This document shows, in pieces, positions 50,720 through 64,000 of a DNA stretch of 64,000 nt. Numbering within the stretch: position 1 is the stretch's first letter; every line of letters begins with the position of its first letter. The position numbers and the translations under genes were made by a program. This DNA comes from Aldrovandia affinis (lineage: Eukaryota > Chordata > Actinopteri > Notacanthiformes > Halosauridae), in contig JAINUG010000139.1 of the NCBI GenBank assembly GCA_029706075.1, positions 1,094,001 to 1,158,000 of the forward strand. Direction: 5' to 3'. The notes beneath the pieces are model-generated. The model made no database searches and was not told where the DNA came from. It saw nothing but the letters and a program-made list of their open reading frames with translations.

Positions 50720-53700
50720 TCACAGCAAGGGGAGCTTTCACTGTGATCCCTTTTGCTTGTTTTCTCGTGATGACATCCTTCACCACCTTTAGTTTCAGCT
50801 GTGTGTCTCTGGTAGGCAGGAAGGTGCGTGTTCATCTTGACATAAGCCTTTGAACAGGAGAGCTGTCAAGGCCTTCCGTTGGGGTGTTCCTCCATGCCAG
50901 GACTGCTTTCCATGGGTCTCCTCCATCCAATGCAGCCTTTTCAGCAGTGTTTTGGCGATCTTAACTGCAGATTCTGCTTTCCCGTTGCTCTGGCTGTTAT
51001 AGGGCGATGATGTCTCGTGGTTGAAGTCCCACTCCTGGGCAAACAGCTGAAAATCCATACCCGAGAATGGTGGGCCATTGTGAAAACGATGTGGGGAATC
51101 CCATGTCTGCTGAATTGAGTCTTGCAACAGTCGATAACAGTAGCTGAGGTGTAGTCTGCTAACTTGTCTATCTCCCAGTAATCTGAATAGTAATCAACCA
51201 TAATGAGGTATGTGGTGTTTTTTAAAGTGAATAAAACCATACCGACCTTGGACCATGGAATGTGAGGGAGCTGGTGGGGGATCAGAGTCTCTCTTTGTTG
51301 TCTAGACTGAGTAGAGTTGTAGGTAGCGCAGGAGTTGACAAAGCTCTTTACATCATCTGCTATGCCAGGCCAGAAAACTGCCTCTCGGGCCTTCCTGAGG
51401 CTGGCGTCCATGCCAGAGTGGCCTGTGTGAATTTCTTGCAGAAATGTAGTGCGTAACGCTTCGGGAATGTACACCCTGTTCCCTTTGAATATTAGGCCTT
51501 AGTCTGTTGTGAGTTCCTCTCTGTATGTCCAGAATGGTTGTACTGAGCGACACACAGCTTGCTTGGAGTCAGGCCATCCTCTGTTGATCTGAGCATGCAG
51601 TGCCTGAAACAATGTGTCTTGTGCTGAGTGTGTTTTGATAGACTCTAGAGTCTTTGTGGAGATGTTGATGTCACTGGTGTGGTTTACCTGTTCTATGTCT
51701 TATGAGGTCAGGCCCATGGCATAGACTGCAGCTGGTGTCTGCATTTGTGGATGTGTCGTGTGCGCTTGAGGGGTCCTGGACAGGAAATCAGCGATGTGCA
51801 GGTCATTGCCTTGTTTGTATTCCACACGTAGCTGGTACCTTTGCAGTCGGAGCAACATTCGCTGTAGCCTCTTTGGCGCTGTGAGTAATGGCTTCTTGAA
51901 TATTGTTTCAAGCAGTTTGTGGTCGCTGTGTACCGCGAGGCACTCTTTTTTGATTTGAGCATATCTTTGCTCCATCTGGGTCAGCGTTCTTGATGCAAAT
52001 GCAACAGGTTGACCGTTCTGTAAGAGTGCCGCGCCCAAAACAGTCTCACTTGAATCACACTGCAAAGTGACTTCTTCTTTGAGGTCGTAGTACTTGAGGA
52101 CTGGATGGTGCGTGACTAGGTGTTTGATATTTTCCAGTGCTGCATCATGCTGCGGCAGCCAGGCCCATTCAATGTCTTTGTCTGTTAGATGCCTGAGTGG
52201 TTCACATACATCAGAGAAGTTAGGGAGGAACTTGGAGAGGTAATTCACAAACCCTAACAGTCGCTGGAGACACTTCACCTCGGTCGGAGTTTGCATATTC
52301 TGAACGGCTGTTACCTTTTCTGGGTCAGGGCGAAGGCCTTCTGTGGTGAGAAGGTGACCCATGTAGGTCACACTCGGGAGCTTCAGCCAGAGTTTCCGCT
52401 TGTTTAGCTTTAGATTGACTTCCCTGGCTCTTTGCAGGAGGGCTGAGATGTTGTTGTCACGGTCTTTCACAGCTTCTTCAGGTGTCTCACCACTTCCATA
52501 AACAAGGATGTCATCTGCTATCATGCTTACTCCTCTGAGCCCCTGCAGTACCTCATGCTGTCTTCGCTGGTATTCCTCAGCCGCTGGCTTTATCCCGAAT
52601 GGCATTCTGAGCCATCTGTATCATCCCTCTGGTGTCCAGAACGTGGTGAGATAGCTGCTTGGTTCATCCAGTTTTATTTGCCAATAGCCATCTTTTGCAT
52701 CAAGCACAGAGAACACTTTTGCATTTGTTATTTCAGGTAGGACCTCTTCTATAGTGGGCATCTGGTAGTGTGATCTAAGTAAAGCTTTGTTGAGTGGACT
52801 CGGGTCAATGCAGATGTGTAGCTTGTAATTTTTTTCTATGACGACTATGTTGCTGATCCATGGTGTTGGCTCTGTGACTTTTGTGATGATTCCTCCTTGT
52901 TCCATGGCATGTATGGCTTTGCTCACTTTCGATTTAATTGGGATCGGAACCCGTCTTGGCAATTGTTGTACAGGCTTGACTGCTGGGTCTATCTCTAGGT
53001 GAAGCTCTCCTGGGAGGCATCACAATCCATCAAACACATCATCATATATGGCGATTATGTCCTCCGTTGTCTTTGGTGCGTCTGTGACTTGAGGGCTTGT
53101 GGTGTCAATGTTGTTTATGACATGTTTGCTGTCTACCTGTATGAGGTTGAGTCTCTGGCATGTCTCGGCTGAGAGCAGCGGAGTTTGTGACGTCTTCATC
53201 ACTTGGAATTCGAGGATGTGTGTGCTTCCTTCATGTTCTGTTCTGAGTATGCATGTCCCTTCTGGCTTTATGAGTGTGTCATTGTAAAGCTTCAGCATGG
53301 TTTTACTCGGCAACAGAGCTGGGTTGCCATCCTGCAGGACGCGCTGAAGGTCTTTATATCCAATTATATTGGAGCCTGTGTCTAATTGGCATTTTAAAAT
53401 ATGACTAGGGTCATAACCCAATAGCTCAGCTGTGTGTGGGGCAAGATTGAGTTTGACAAACATTTTATTTTTGTTGGCTTGAAGACTATTCACGTGTGAT
53501 ATGTACCACATTGCATCTGTGTGTTCAACTGACTCCTCTCCCTCATCAACCAGATTGAGCTGAGGCTTGTGCTGTCCCTGCTTGCATACACAAGCAAAGT
53601 GGTTGCGCTTGCCACAGTTTTTACACATGACACCATATGCTGGACATTTTGATTTTGCATGTACTGACCCACAATAGTGACATGATCCATTATTGGGACG

Positions 53701-54588
53701 CCATTTCTTGTTGTCATTATCAGGATTTGTCTGCTTTCTGTTCTGTTGGCCACGATCAGGGTGGCGTTCACAGGCAGCAAAATGCCCTGTCTCTTGCTCT
53801 CCTCCGCCTATTTTCCCTCAGCATACGCGCTTGTGCACTCAAATGTTGTGTGCCTATTAAGGCGGTCGCGAATGAATTCTTCCCTCAGTTCGCCAAATTC
53901 ACGTGTCTGCTAACTTTCTTAGTTTGGCTATATATTGGTCAGCTGTCTCACATTGGCTTTGTTTACAGTCATTAAACACATACCTTTCATAGATGACGTT
54001 TCTGGTCGGTTCAAAATGAGCCTGCAGGGCTTCCAGTATTTTGTCGGATACTTTCTGTCCTCATTACTCATGTGTAGATGACATTGCAGCACGTGACATT
54101 CCTTTCCCGTTACCGTCAGTAGCGTGGCAACTCGTATCATCTTGTCCTTTATATTTAATCCTGTGGCTATTTCATAGTTTTCCCACTGCGCTCGAAAAAA
54201 TGTCCAATTGTTGTACGTATCCCCTTTCATGTCCATGGCTACCGGCGCCGGTATTGAATATGCCATTGTGACGCTTTGCTAGCAGACCAATGCTAAGTAT
54301 TTGCTTTACTGGTATCTCCATTTTGACTTACTTGGCAATTTGTCTCTGGACGTCGTTGGTTCTGACTTCTGACACCATGTTTTATGCTCCGTTAACGTGA
54401 ATAAGCAATGCAGTATGTCCAAACAATAGGCTTTATTACAGCTCCGTGATAATACAGTCATTTGCACAGTTGTCTAATCCTAGTTCTAGCTCTACAAGCA
54501 TTCCCTTTTTTATACTTCCTCGCTGGTGGTTTTACTGGTAAGTAGCAGAGGTCCGAGCACCCTTTGCTGGCTAGTCTGTATCGTAACA
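50720..54588 (-). mobile_element. Ty3/gypsy LTR retrotransposon fossil
   Basis: Minus-strand parts in order: LTR 54379-54588 (TGTT...AACA ends, AATAAA signal near 54432), a primer-binding-site-like TGGTGTCAGAAGT just inside, gag about 53.6-54.3 kb, a CCHC zinc knuckle near 53.6 kb, aspartic protease (LDTGS-type) about 53.0-53.6 kb, reverse transcriptase and RNase H about 51.7-53.0 kb, and integrase with its zinc-binding start about 50.8-51.6 kb. The order protease-RT-RNase H-integrase is that of Ty3/gypsy. It is broken, with about half a dozen breaks, and I found no second LTR. The reading frames are still long, so it looks of middling age. Confidence 0.9.
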
Positions 54589-55035
54589 CACGGGTAAACA
54601 AAGAGAACGCTGGAAAGTTGTGTAGGCATAAGCAGAGCACAAGACAATCTGGCAACGAACATGGGAATACTCACAGTTTATATACATTTAGACATAACGA
54701 GAAACAATCAGGAATTAACATGAATGCAGCTGCCACCGGAGACTGCAATCAGACACACGAGGAACAGGTGAAAACGATAATACAATGACGAGACAATCTG
54801 GTAACGAACATGGGAAAACACACAGCTAAATACATCAGACATAACAAGAAACAATCAGGAATTAACACGAATGCAGCTAACTACAATCAGACACATGAGG
54901 AACAGGTGAAAATGATAATACAATGACAAGACTGGAAACAGGTAAGTGAAAGTGAAAACATGGACCGGACAACCAGGAAAACATGGAATAAACTAAAACA
55001 CCTAATTACGGGGAACACGAACATGAGACGTGACA
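54589..55035 (-). mobile_element. Partial LTR of another family with tandem duplication
   Basis: Read on the minus strand it starts TGTCACGTCTCATG at 55035, like the inner LTR at 20893 (TGTCACGGTTCCATG), and stops where the gypsy LTR begins at 54588. Inside, a segment of about 149 bp is duplicated in tandem (starts near 54643 and 54792; 'gacaatctgg', 'aacaatcaggaattaaca', 'gaggaacaggtgaaaa'). The gypsy element probably inserted into it. A fossil of uncertain family. Confidence 0.55.
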
Positions 55036-57612
55036 CAATATGGCACGCGATAAAACAAAACACATGGGTGGGAAATTGATCATTGATATTATATGTGTTC
55101 CAGACATCATAGAATAGGCATTATATTAAGTGAATTAAGGGAACCCAAACAATACAATTTTCCCCAATTATTCAACCTTTTCTGTCAAACTTCTTAATAA
55201 CATTAGGCTACTGAATGAATACAGCTGTCCTACTGTTTCTTTCACTGTTGTACCTTTGAGAGTTTTTTGAAAAGGCGTTGCATTTTCAAACGCAGCAAAA
55301 GAGATTGGTGCTTGCTTGTGCTGGGACTGAGTCTGGGATGTGTTTTTGGTAAATTAGTTCTGAGAGACAAAGCTAGTCTGCAAGTATGTGTGGGAAACAA
55401 ATGTAAGACAAAACATGCCCAGTGTCGAGCGTTGCTATAGATTTCTATCGCAAACTTTGGCGGTATGATATTGCAAATGCTCATATCGGAATAGCGATCG
55501 GAATAAGATATATCGCTCAGTACTACTCATAGCTTGTGCTGGACATATTTTGCAGCAACAACCTACATAAAATCACAGATGTAAACACAAAGACAAATAT
55601 AGCTAATGTTTTCATTTTTATACGATTGAAAAAATGTAGGCTACAGATGTAAGAAATATGAGGTATTAAATGTGATCCTGGTCAATTGCAATTAATTTGA
55701 GGACCAATGCCGAATAATACATATGAAAGATTATATAGCCTAGTGTGAAGTCACTGCATGGTATCTCCTGCACTCGCTGCCCCCGATATGACTCTCGAAC
55801 GCCTAAGTAAAGGTAAGAAAATTGTAGCTAATGTTCTGGGGCAAGCCGTGTTCTGCTTTTGTGAATTTGAGCTGGAATGTTTACAATGTCAATGTTACTA
55901 ATGTCACCACAGCGGTCGCATTCTTTTTTGTCACTTCAGATAACTCCTCCTACTGGGTGGGGGTGGGGGGTGATGCTGCGCCACGGCCGCAGGTAACCCA
56001 GATATGTAAATATGTTGTTGTGGCCTTTTTTTGTAAGATTTGGTAATAGTATTTTAATTAAGACCATTTTGTTTAAATAAGAGCGACACTTTTTTATTCT
56101 ATTTTTCCACGTTTATATTTTTCCCTCTCCCTCATTTGGCGCCCCCCCTATGGATGGACGGCACCCCTAGAATTTGCCTATATTGCCTATGCCACGGGCT
56201 GGCTCTGCCTCGAGGCCTGGATTTGAATACCCCTACTCTATTCCAAGGCAATGAGTTAGCAGAGCTAGCTTGCATGCAGCAATATTGCAGAAATACATTG
56301 TATCTGGATACATTGTATCAATATTGGCCTTGAGCCAAGGATTCAGGGGAAAAAGGTTTTTTTGTTCCTAGAAATCATGGTTCAGGATTTATGAGCCAAA
56401 ATGTCAAATTGCTTGTTATCGCGCCACCATCTGCCCGATCAGTGCACTTTTTGTTGCCTCAGTAGTGAGTAAGATTTGGATCCTATCTGCCAAGTTTGGT
56501 AGTTGTAGGCCTTACAGTTTCTGAGCCCCAAACACTTTTATAATAATACAAATAAATAACATCTGTGAAAGAGGGACAGTGGATGGACAGTGGATACAGT
56601 GCTGTAGGAGATGTTGTTTTATGGCTGAGAGGTTAAAATGAGGTCCGGCTCTTAGTAAGGGTGTTGCCTGGATTCTGTGTCATCACAACCCTCACATCAC
56701 TTGTACACTTCAAATGAATAAAGGAGAAGTGTCTGCCATGCATGAGGCTTACACTGGTGACGGTTGCGCTGAAACAGATCGAAAGGTTTAAAATGCGCTT
56801 CATTAATTAAATTCATTGTTATTGAGACAGCATGCAAAAATTGTGCTAAGTTGAATAAAACAGTGTTTTAATTGTATTTGGTTTGCATATTGAATTTGTG
56901 TGGCATCCCATGACCAATATTAATAACATAATTAATTTTAACCCCAACAGCATGCTGACACTGCAGCTGTTAAATCGCTGGGATATGCATATTTTGTATT
57001 TAAAATTGAGCCCCATCGGCAGCCCAAAAAAAAAAATCCCTGGCTGACATACATTCATAAACCGGGCATTTGAAACAGATTTTCTCAAATTGATAGATAT
57101 CTTAAGAGTGACTTGAAACACAAATCTAAAATTGTACTCCATTTAAAAAAATGCTCATGTAAGACATGTTAACCACATAATTTAGACAAATGTGACTTGT
57201 GCTTGCCCACCAATTTGAATTACATTCTGTTCAAACAGGTCTGTGCTCACACACAGTAGTTTCGTTGACAGGGAATTATGATATGACTGATTTATCATTA
57301 CCGTGACACGATTGAGAAGCCAGAATCATTAATACTTCATTGGGAGTGACTGTTTCCTCCAGCCACTGTAGCCTTATGAATTCAAATCAGGAAAATTAAC
57401 ACATTAATTTAGTTCTCATAGGCCTGCCTCAGACCATTTCCTATCAATCTTAATATAGAGTGTGGATAACTTTCAATGTATGAGATGGCAGGGCCTTTTA
57501 GCTCAATTTTAAACAGGAAGCCAGATAATTCAGTCTTGCTTGATTTGCAGGAAGGCGCAGAAACAGCTCAGGGCCATAGTTGTCCGTTCCCCTGATAACT
57601 GCGATTACATGT
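55036..57612. other. Intergenic, scattered hAT-like words
   Basis: Near 56135-56200, 'ggcgccccccctatggatgg' and 'cacccctagaatttgccta' recall the end of a hAT-type transposon, but I could not bound it. No gene was recognised in the rest. Confidence 0.35.
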
Positions 57613-57840
57613 TGTACAGTGGGTATAAAAAGTATTAAGGCATTTTTCACATTTTATTTTCTTACTTCATGGAATCAAAATGGATTTAATTGTGATTTCT
57701 TGCCACTGTAATTAATTTATTTGCAATTAAGAATTATTTTTTTGTTTGACATCATTTAGCATTTTGTGTTGATCAGTTGTGAGAAATCCCAAGTTAAATC
57801 AATTTTGAGTCCATGAAGTATAACAGTAATAGAAACCATG
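57613..57840. mobile_element. Tc1-like transposon end fragment
   Basis: 'tacagtgggtataaaaagta' followed by 'ttttcacattttattttctt' and 'tggaatcaaaatggattta' is a Tc1-type end related in pattern to the reversed end near 41294. The rest of the element is not found. Confidence 0.55.
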
Positions 57841-60350
57841 AACTCAGCCCTGGTCTCCAGTAAATGTATTTCTTCCTCCACCCAGGAGAAACCCTTCTTG
57901 AACACATGGCATGAACTGCTTCATGCTTCTTGCAGAGTCACAGGTATTTAACTGCATACCAGGTGGTGAGTGGATGAAACAAAAACTTCATTCCAATAGG
58001 CCAACAAGCAATTAAACTAAACATGAAGATAAAGCATTTAACTTAAAAACTATCCAAGAGGGGAAACAGCAAAAAAACCAATAAAAAAACAGCACTTCTG
58101 CCTCCATGCCCCAAAACCTCTCCCCTCAGGCATGGCAGGCTGTGCTTTTATAATGGCCTAACGAAGGCAATGGCTCACAGCTGAGTTGATTGCTCATTAG
58201 CCTCAGGTGAGCCTGCCTGTAAGTGAGGCCGCTGCTGTCCAAGGCCCTGTAGTCCTCTCCAGGCTGTGGGAGGGAACAGGAACACCTGACAGCAGCCAAA
58301 AGGAGAAGCACAGCCCTCTCCACTCCTCCCTCCACCTCTCCCAGTGTCACAGCTTGTTATTTGGTTACAATCTTGTGATCTTGTTATCTCCGTGCAGTTC
58401 ACACAAAATCTTTTTTTGTCATGATTTGCTACAATCAACATAATCTAACAAAACCCAAACTTGTGTGGAGAAAGAGCACATTTTAGAGATTTGACACAGA
58501 GAGGGGGACGGGCTGCCAGCGATGAGCTGAGAGTACTAACAACCCAGTGATGTCACTGGGGCTTCTGCATGCATGCTGGCAGGTGAGGAATGTTGCTATA
58601 CATATTCACATCAAATTATAATGTTTTTTTGCTTTCATTTCTGTACTTTGTTTCCAGGGTTTCCAGAGTCTTGATTGACACCAGGCTTTCACCCTAAGCC
58701 TTTGATCCATTCAGGCCGTCCCACAGCTTGTTCAGGCCTATTACTACTCAATCATGTTTATTAACAAAACCCTTATTCTGCTTTAAGGTGAAATCTTATA
58801 GTTTTTTTAAATGTGAGAGGTAGTCCATTAAGCAAGGCTAGTTGTGTAAATTCACCTAAAAACATATGCCCAATAAAAAAGTGATTTTACTGATTTAATA
58901 CAATTAATAACTAGAATGAGCAGCACCCAGGAAAACATTAAAAATACAGAGAATAATAGTACTCTCCATTTAAAAAATAACAATATCAGTGTCCTTACAC
59001 TTGTGCCAAAACAGCTTACGCTATATATTTCACTATGAATACCAAATGTTTTCCATTACAAGCCCCCCTGCATTAATAAGCTATCACATGCTGTATATGG
59101 ATACTGTTCTGGTAATGAAAATGTTGCAGTTTTATTTAGTCTAAAAGCAATGTTGGAAAATGTATACACATATTAGTGCCCAATATTTGTCTTTCAAATG
59201 TCAGCCAATTATACTACATTTACCAGGCTGCATTAGGAAACCAGCATTAACCTCCATCCTATCTTTACTGTTTCCAGTGGGTAGCAGCAGTGTAACTTAT
59301 ATGAGCACGTATATGAGCATTACTCTATAAAAATGCTGTACTCTTTCATACATATATTATTTTTTCCCAACAATCAGCCAAGTACTTCATTATATTCATG
59401 AAGGGGGAAAAAGAAATACAAAACTTATTTTTAAAATAGCTTTAAATGCTTCATTACAATGTCACTGCTTCCATAAATCTCAGATAAATAAAAAAAAAGC
59501 ACAAAAGTGGAAACAGATCTCAACCTCATCTTTATACCTAATTTTTGTTTATGTTAATCATGAAACTATGAGCACTGCACAGCTGAGCAAATCTACCCTT
59601 TGAATCATTGCATGGCTTATTCTTGGTGTAGTAAATCCTATTGGTGTAATCTGAGCCACTCCAGCGCACAGTAAACCAGAACACAGAGGAGTTAGGACTC
59701 CTTTAGAGTTGGGTATTTTTTATTTTATTTTCCTCTTAGAGCAAAACAGAGAAAGTAGGTAGTCGTGTTTTTTGGTGCCAAAAACCTTGGCCCACATGTA
59801 TTAACAGTGTCCCGGTGTGTTGTACGCACCAGCCGCCTCCTGAGTACATTCTCTCAATTGACTCCCTCCTCCTCTACTAATTAGCTTTCTCCACTGCAGC
59901 AACAGCCAGTGAGAATCCCCCCCCCTTTTTGTATGCCCCCTTTCCACAGCTCTCTCTCCTCCTCCGTCTATCCCTCTCTCCAAAGCATCCTCTGGATCCT
60001 GATTCACGGCTACCTCACGCGATCAATATGGAGATGAAGTTTCTCCCCTTGCATGCTGGAGCACTGAGCGAGCAGGCCAGCCGGCTGGGGGAGAGGCTCT
60101 CTTTCGCACAACATATTTTATTTATGTATCTGTTTATCTGCAACTCTGAAGTCTGTTCAAACTTCCCATAAGGAACAAATGAATAAAAGCTTGATTATCA
60201 GGGTGTCCCCCCAGAACAGGAGTAAAACAGAGTACATTTTTTCAAAGCAGGCAGAGCAAAATAACAGACAGAGAAAGAAAAAGAGTGAAGTTGCGCACAC
60301 AAGGCTGACTGTATTTCCCCCTCCAGGACTAGTGTTCTGACCAGCCCCCC
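57841..60350. other. Intergenic, upstream flank of tmem121
   Basis: No recognised repeat ends or coding domains. The open frames at 58126-58443 overlap on both strands and show no domain. The stretch could hold distal control elements of tmem121. That is inference from position only. Confidence 0.4.
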
Positions 60351-60354
60351 CTCC

Positions 60355-60393
60355 CCTCCTCCTCTCTCTCTCTCTCTCTCTTTCTCTCTCTAC

Positions 60394-60480
<87 letters not shown>

Positions 60481-60830
60481 CTCTCTCAATCTCTCTCTGC
60501 AGCTGTGGACACCTCTCAGACAGCAAGTGCCTTTACAGGAGCAGAGAGGAGGACAGGGAAGAGGAGGGAAATAAATAAGAGAGACTCCATTGTACAGGCA
60601 CAGGCACTGCTCTCTCTCTCTCTCTCTCTCTGTCTCACACACGCACACACTCTCTCACCCCCCTCTCTCTCTCCCTCTCTCCCCCTCTTTCTCTCTCACT
60701 CTGCTCTCTCTCTCCCTCTCTCCCCCTCACTCCCCCCTTCTCTTTCTCTCTCTCTCTCCCACTCGCTCTCCCACTCTGCTCTCTCTCTACCTCTCTCCCC
60801 CTCTCCCTCTCTCTCTCTCATGCTCGGAGC
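60355..60830. repeat. CT/GA-rich tracts upstream of tmem121
   Basis: Two long pyrimidine tracts, 60360-60500 and 60609-60825, mostly (CT)n with CCCT interruptions, separated by about 110 bp of mixed sequence. They explain the serine-leucine-rich (plus) and arginine-glutamate-rich (minus) open frames here. Such tracts are common near vertebrate promoters and can adopt unusual DNA structures. A role for tmem121 is inferred from position. Confidence 0.85.
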
Positions 60831-61908
60831 GCTGAGCGCATGCAGGAGGCCGGCACTCACTCTGCGGACTGAGTTCAGTGGAGGATGCTGAGCCGGGAGC
60901 AGGGCTGGCTCTCCTACTGCGCCGACGGCGTTCGTCACGGGAGGCCGACTCTCGGGGAGAGGGAGCCATGGTGACAGCGGCCAGCCACTCACTCAGCACC
61001 GAGGGGACCTGGGGACGTGTGCGCACACACGCGCGCACACGCACAAACACACACACACACACACACCACTGCTGGAATCTGCATTCACAAGGTAAATCCA
61101 CACACACACCTGGCTCCACATGGATAATGTTCCTCATTGTCTGAAGGGAGCAGGGCTTTGAAGTAAAGAGGCACCACTTTCACAGGACAAGAGGCTGGGA
61201 TTTCTATTTACTTTTTTTCTCTTTCTCTGTCAGTTTGGTTTCAGTTCCTTCCTCTGCTCCAGCGACAGCGGACTGTGCCTGTCTGATGAAGGGAATGTAT
61301 TAAAAAAAATGGTATCTCCATAATAACATCTGAAGCAACCTTTACATTCGTTCAAACTGTTTTTCAGCTCTTTCTTGACCGTACGCGGATTATAGTGTAT
61401 GGTTTTTTGTGTGGTTTTTTGTTGTCGTTGTTGTCGTGTGGCTTGAATACATTTCCATTCTTGGATTTAGCACCCACACACAGGGAAGGACTCTCTGTGT
61501 TTTCTTCCGCGAGTCTCTCGAATGGATTACAGCAAGGCTTCGGACTTTCTCAGCAGCAGCTCACGGGAAGCTGCACGCTCGCCGCCAGACACCGGGATAC
61601 ATTATAAAGAGGGAGAAAACTAGGGACGAGTGACCACAACTCCCTGCCTCTCGACAAACGTGAGATCTGAGTGTATCAACTGCATAGCATCTTACTGTAA
61701 ATGTGACACCAAGGCCTGTGTTTAAGAACACTTCAGTTCCAACTGACTGGACGAACCGGCCACTCTCTAAATCTGCGAGCGCCAGGCGGCGGATTGAAAT
61801 AATCCACGATTGGAGACGCTGAGCTTGCAGCATGTTTAATGGCAGGGGGGGGCTGATCGTCCGTGTGGATCCTTCTCTGAACCCCAAACTCCCCCCCCCC
61901 CTGCTGCA
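60831..61908 (+). promoter_or_regulatory. tmem121: Probable promoter and 5' untranslated region of tmem121
   Basis: CpG content rises from about 60830, as expected for a CpG-type promoter. A CA microsatellite lies near 61048-61068. Possible splice donors are 'cacaag|gtaaat' (intron start near 61092) and 'acaaac|gtgaga' (near 61659). A strong acceptor pattern, a C-rich run followed by 'tgctgcag', ends at 61909. Known vertebrate TMEM121 genes carry the coding sequence in one exon after a non-coding exon, which fits. Transcription start and exon limits cannot be fixed from sequence alone. Confidence 0.45.
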
Positions 61909-61940
61909 GGCTTGCCGTTCAGGGCTCTGTGTGACCAGAG

Positions 61941-63052
<1,112 letters not shown>

Positions 63053-63420
63053 CACGTTGTGATTTGGATCGTTAATGAAACAGGAGAGGGGGTGTCTGAA
63101 GAGGGAATGGCACTTGGGAAACAGCCAGGGCCAGCAGGGCAGCTTTCTTGAGGATCGGAGTGAACAGTGTATTTTTCTTAAACAATACTGTGGGAAAAGA
63201 AATACAAACAGGTATATAACTATATTTTTAAACAGTGTGTGGTGCATTGTGACATTGCAAAGAAAACCTAAAAGAAACTCAAAACTAAATGGATGGTAGT
63301 ATTGTAGTGTAATTTTTGTTTTCTCAGATTTTCTATTTTATGTGAATAAAAGTTCTGTTAATGTTACTGCAACTGAAAGAATAAAGTAAGACTGCATTGC
63401 GAGAATTAAAAAATAAATTA
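63053..63420 (+). other. tmem121: tmem121 3' untranslated region with polyadenylation signals
   Basis: AATAAA occurs at 63345-63350 and 63380-63385, with another near 63410, in AT-rich sequence about 300-360 bp after the stop codon. These are the likely cleavage region. The 3' UTR would then be short. Confidence 0.65.
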
Positions 63421-64000
63421 AAATAAGGCTTTTTTTTAAACAGGAGTGTGTTTCATATGTAATTCTTAGATAAAGTGTTGTGTAGACATCAGATGGCTGT
63501 TATGTGTTTATGTGTGCTTTGAGTTGCTGGGCTTTGCTCATACATATTAATTCACTTATTACTGAAAAGATTGATCATGTCTTTTTGTCCAATTAGTTTG
63601 TTCCAATTTGTTCTGATTCAACCACTGGCCTTTAATTAACTGATATCAAAAGGGTATATCAAAAGCCGGTGTTTTCCTATACTATTTGGATCTCCAATTA
63701 GCAGCTGTTTAAGAGCACAAATAGAAATGTCATTGTGTAAATGCAGCCCCTTGTGCTGCTGTGAAGCTCGAGCCTGCTCTTCTAACAATCTGTTCAGACT
63801 CGTTCATTTGTAGCTCGATGAATGTCCCAATAAAGGAAAGGCAAATTTGAGGCCGTTATGAATTGTGGATTGTGGATGATGTTTTGAACAAGCAGCTGTT
63901 CCCTGCCAGCCCTGCGCACAGCTAAACAAAAGCTCACTTCATGAAAGCAGGGTTCTCTTGGTTGCAGGGTGATACAGCTATGACCCTGGAACCTTTACAC
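63421..64000. other. Downstream flank, no gene seen
   Basis: Single-copy-looking sequence without a recognised domain or repeat end. It could contain conserved downstream elements, but nothing here proves it. Confidence 0.4.

Noticed and set aside
60433-61137. Serine/leucine-rich and arginine/glutamate-rich frames upstream of tmem121
   Set aside because: They come from CT/GA tracts and a GC-rich leader; no family resemblance and opposite frames overlap.

Overview
The window comes from a ray-finned fish genome, most likely a teleost or a close relative. The signs are many Tc1-like DNA transposons, L2-type LINE pieces, tRNA-derived SINEs with the 'agcatctgctaaatg' type of tail, hAT-type ends, long CA, CT, AATG and AAT microsatellites, and one vertebrate protein-coding gene. 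I cannot name the species.

The only host gene I can support is at the right end: tmem121, a multipass membrane protein of 316 residues whose coding sequence is uninterrupted (62102-63052, + strand). It has a GC-rich 5' flank, a strong splice-acceptor-like site about 190 bases before the start, a short upstream ORF, an ideal start context and clustered polyadenylation signals downstream. Everything to its left (about 60 kb) looks like intergenic, repeat-rich DNA. Nearly all long open frames there belong to mobile elements, to tandem repeats whose period is a multiple of three, or to chance.

Layout. 1-0.7 kb: LTR and first internal bases of an element that runs off the left edge. 4.1-4.5 kb: SINE with 13-bp target duplication. 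5.2-6.4 kb: L2-like LINE. 6.7-8.3 kb: Tc1-like element with both ends. 9.9-10.4 and 12.7-13.2 kb: two solo LTRs with 4-bp target duplications. 14.6-15.3 kb: Ty3/gypsy fossil. 15.9-17.2 kb: microsatellites, a 551-bp mini-Tc1 and a 39-bp minisatellite. 18.8-19.5 kb: another solo LTR. 19.7-21.9 kb: three-layer nest (mini-Tc1, split by a solo LTR, itself split by a second solo LTR). 22.6-23.6 kb: Tc1 remnant carrying a palindromic MITE and a SINE. 27.1-27.8 kb: 28-bp minisatellite. 31.1-31.5 kb: CR1-like LINE remnant. 32.3-32.7 kb: degenerate tandem repeat carrying a SINE. 35.8-40.5 kb: a two-LTR element with a matching 4-bp target duplication, coiled-coil coding pieces and no polymerase that I recognise; a Sleeping Beauty-like Tc1 sits inside one of its LTRs. 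40.9-46.6 kb: scattered Tc1, SINE, L2 and L1 pieces. 50.7-54.6 kb: Ty3/gypsy fossil next to a partial LTR of another family. 55-60 kb: mostly unannotated DNA. 60.3-63.4 kb: tmem121 with its flanks.

The window is mainly a layered record of transposition next to one conserved gene. The strongest candidate for something little described is the 35.8-40.5 kb element: a well-bounded LTR retrotransposon whose internal region seems to code only for coiled-coil protein. I found no CRISPR, operon, rRNA, tRNA gene or other bacterial-type system, and none would be expected here.
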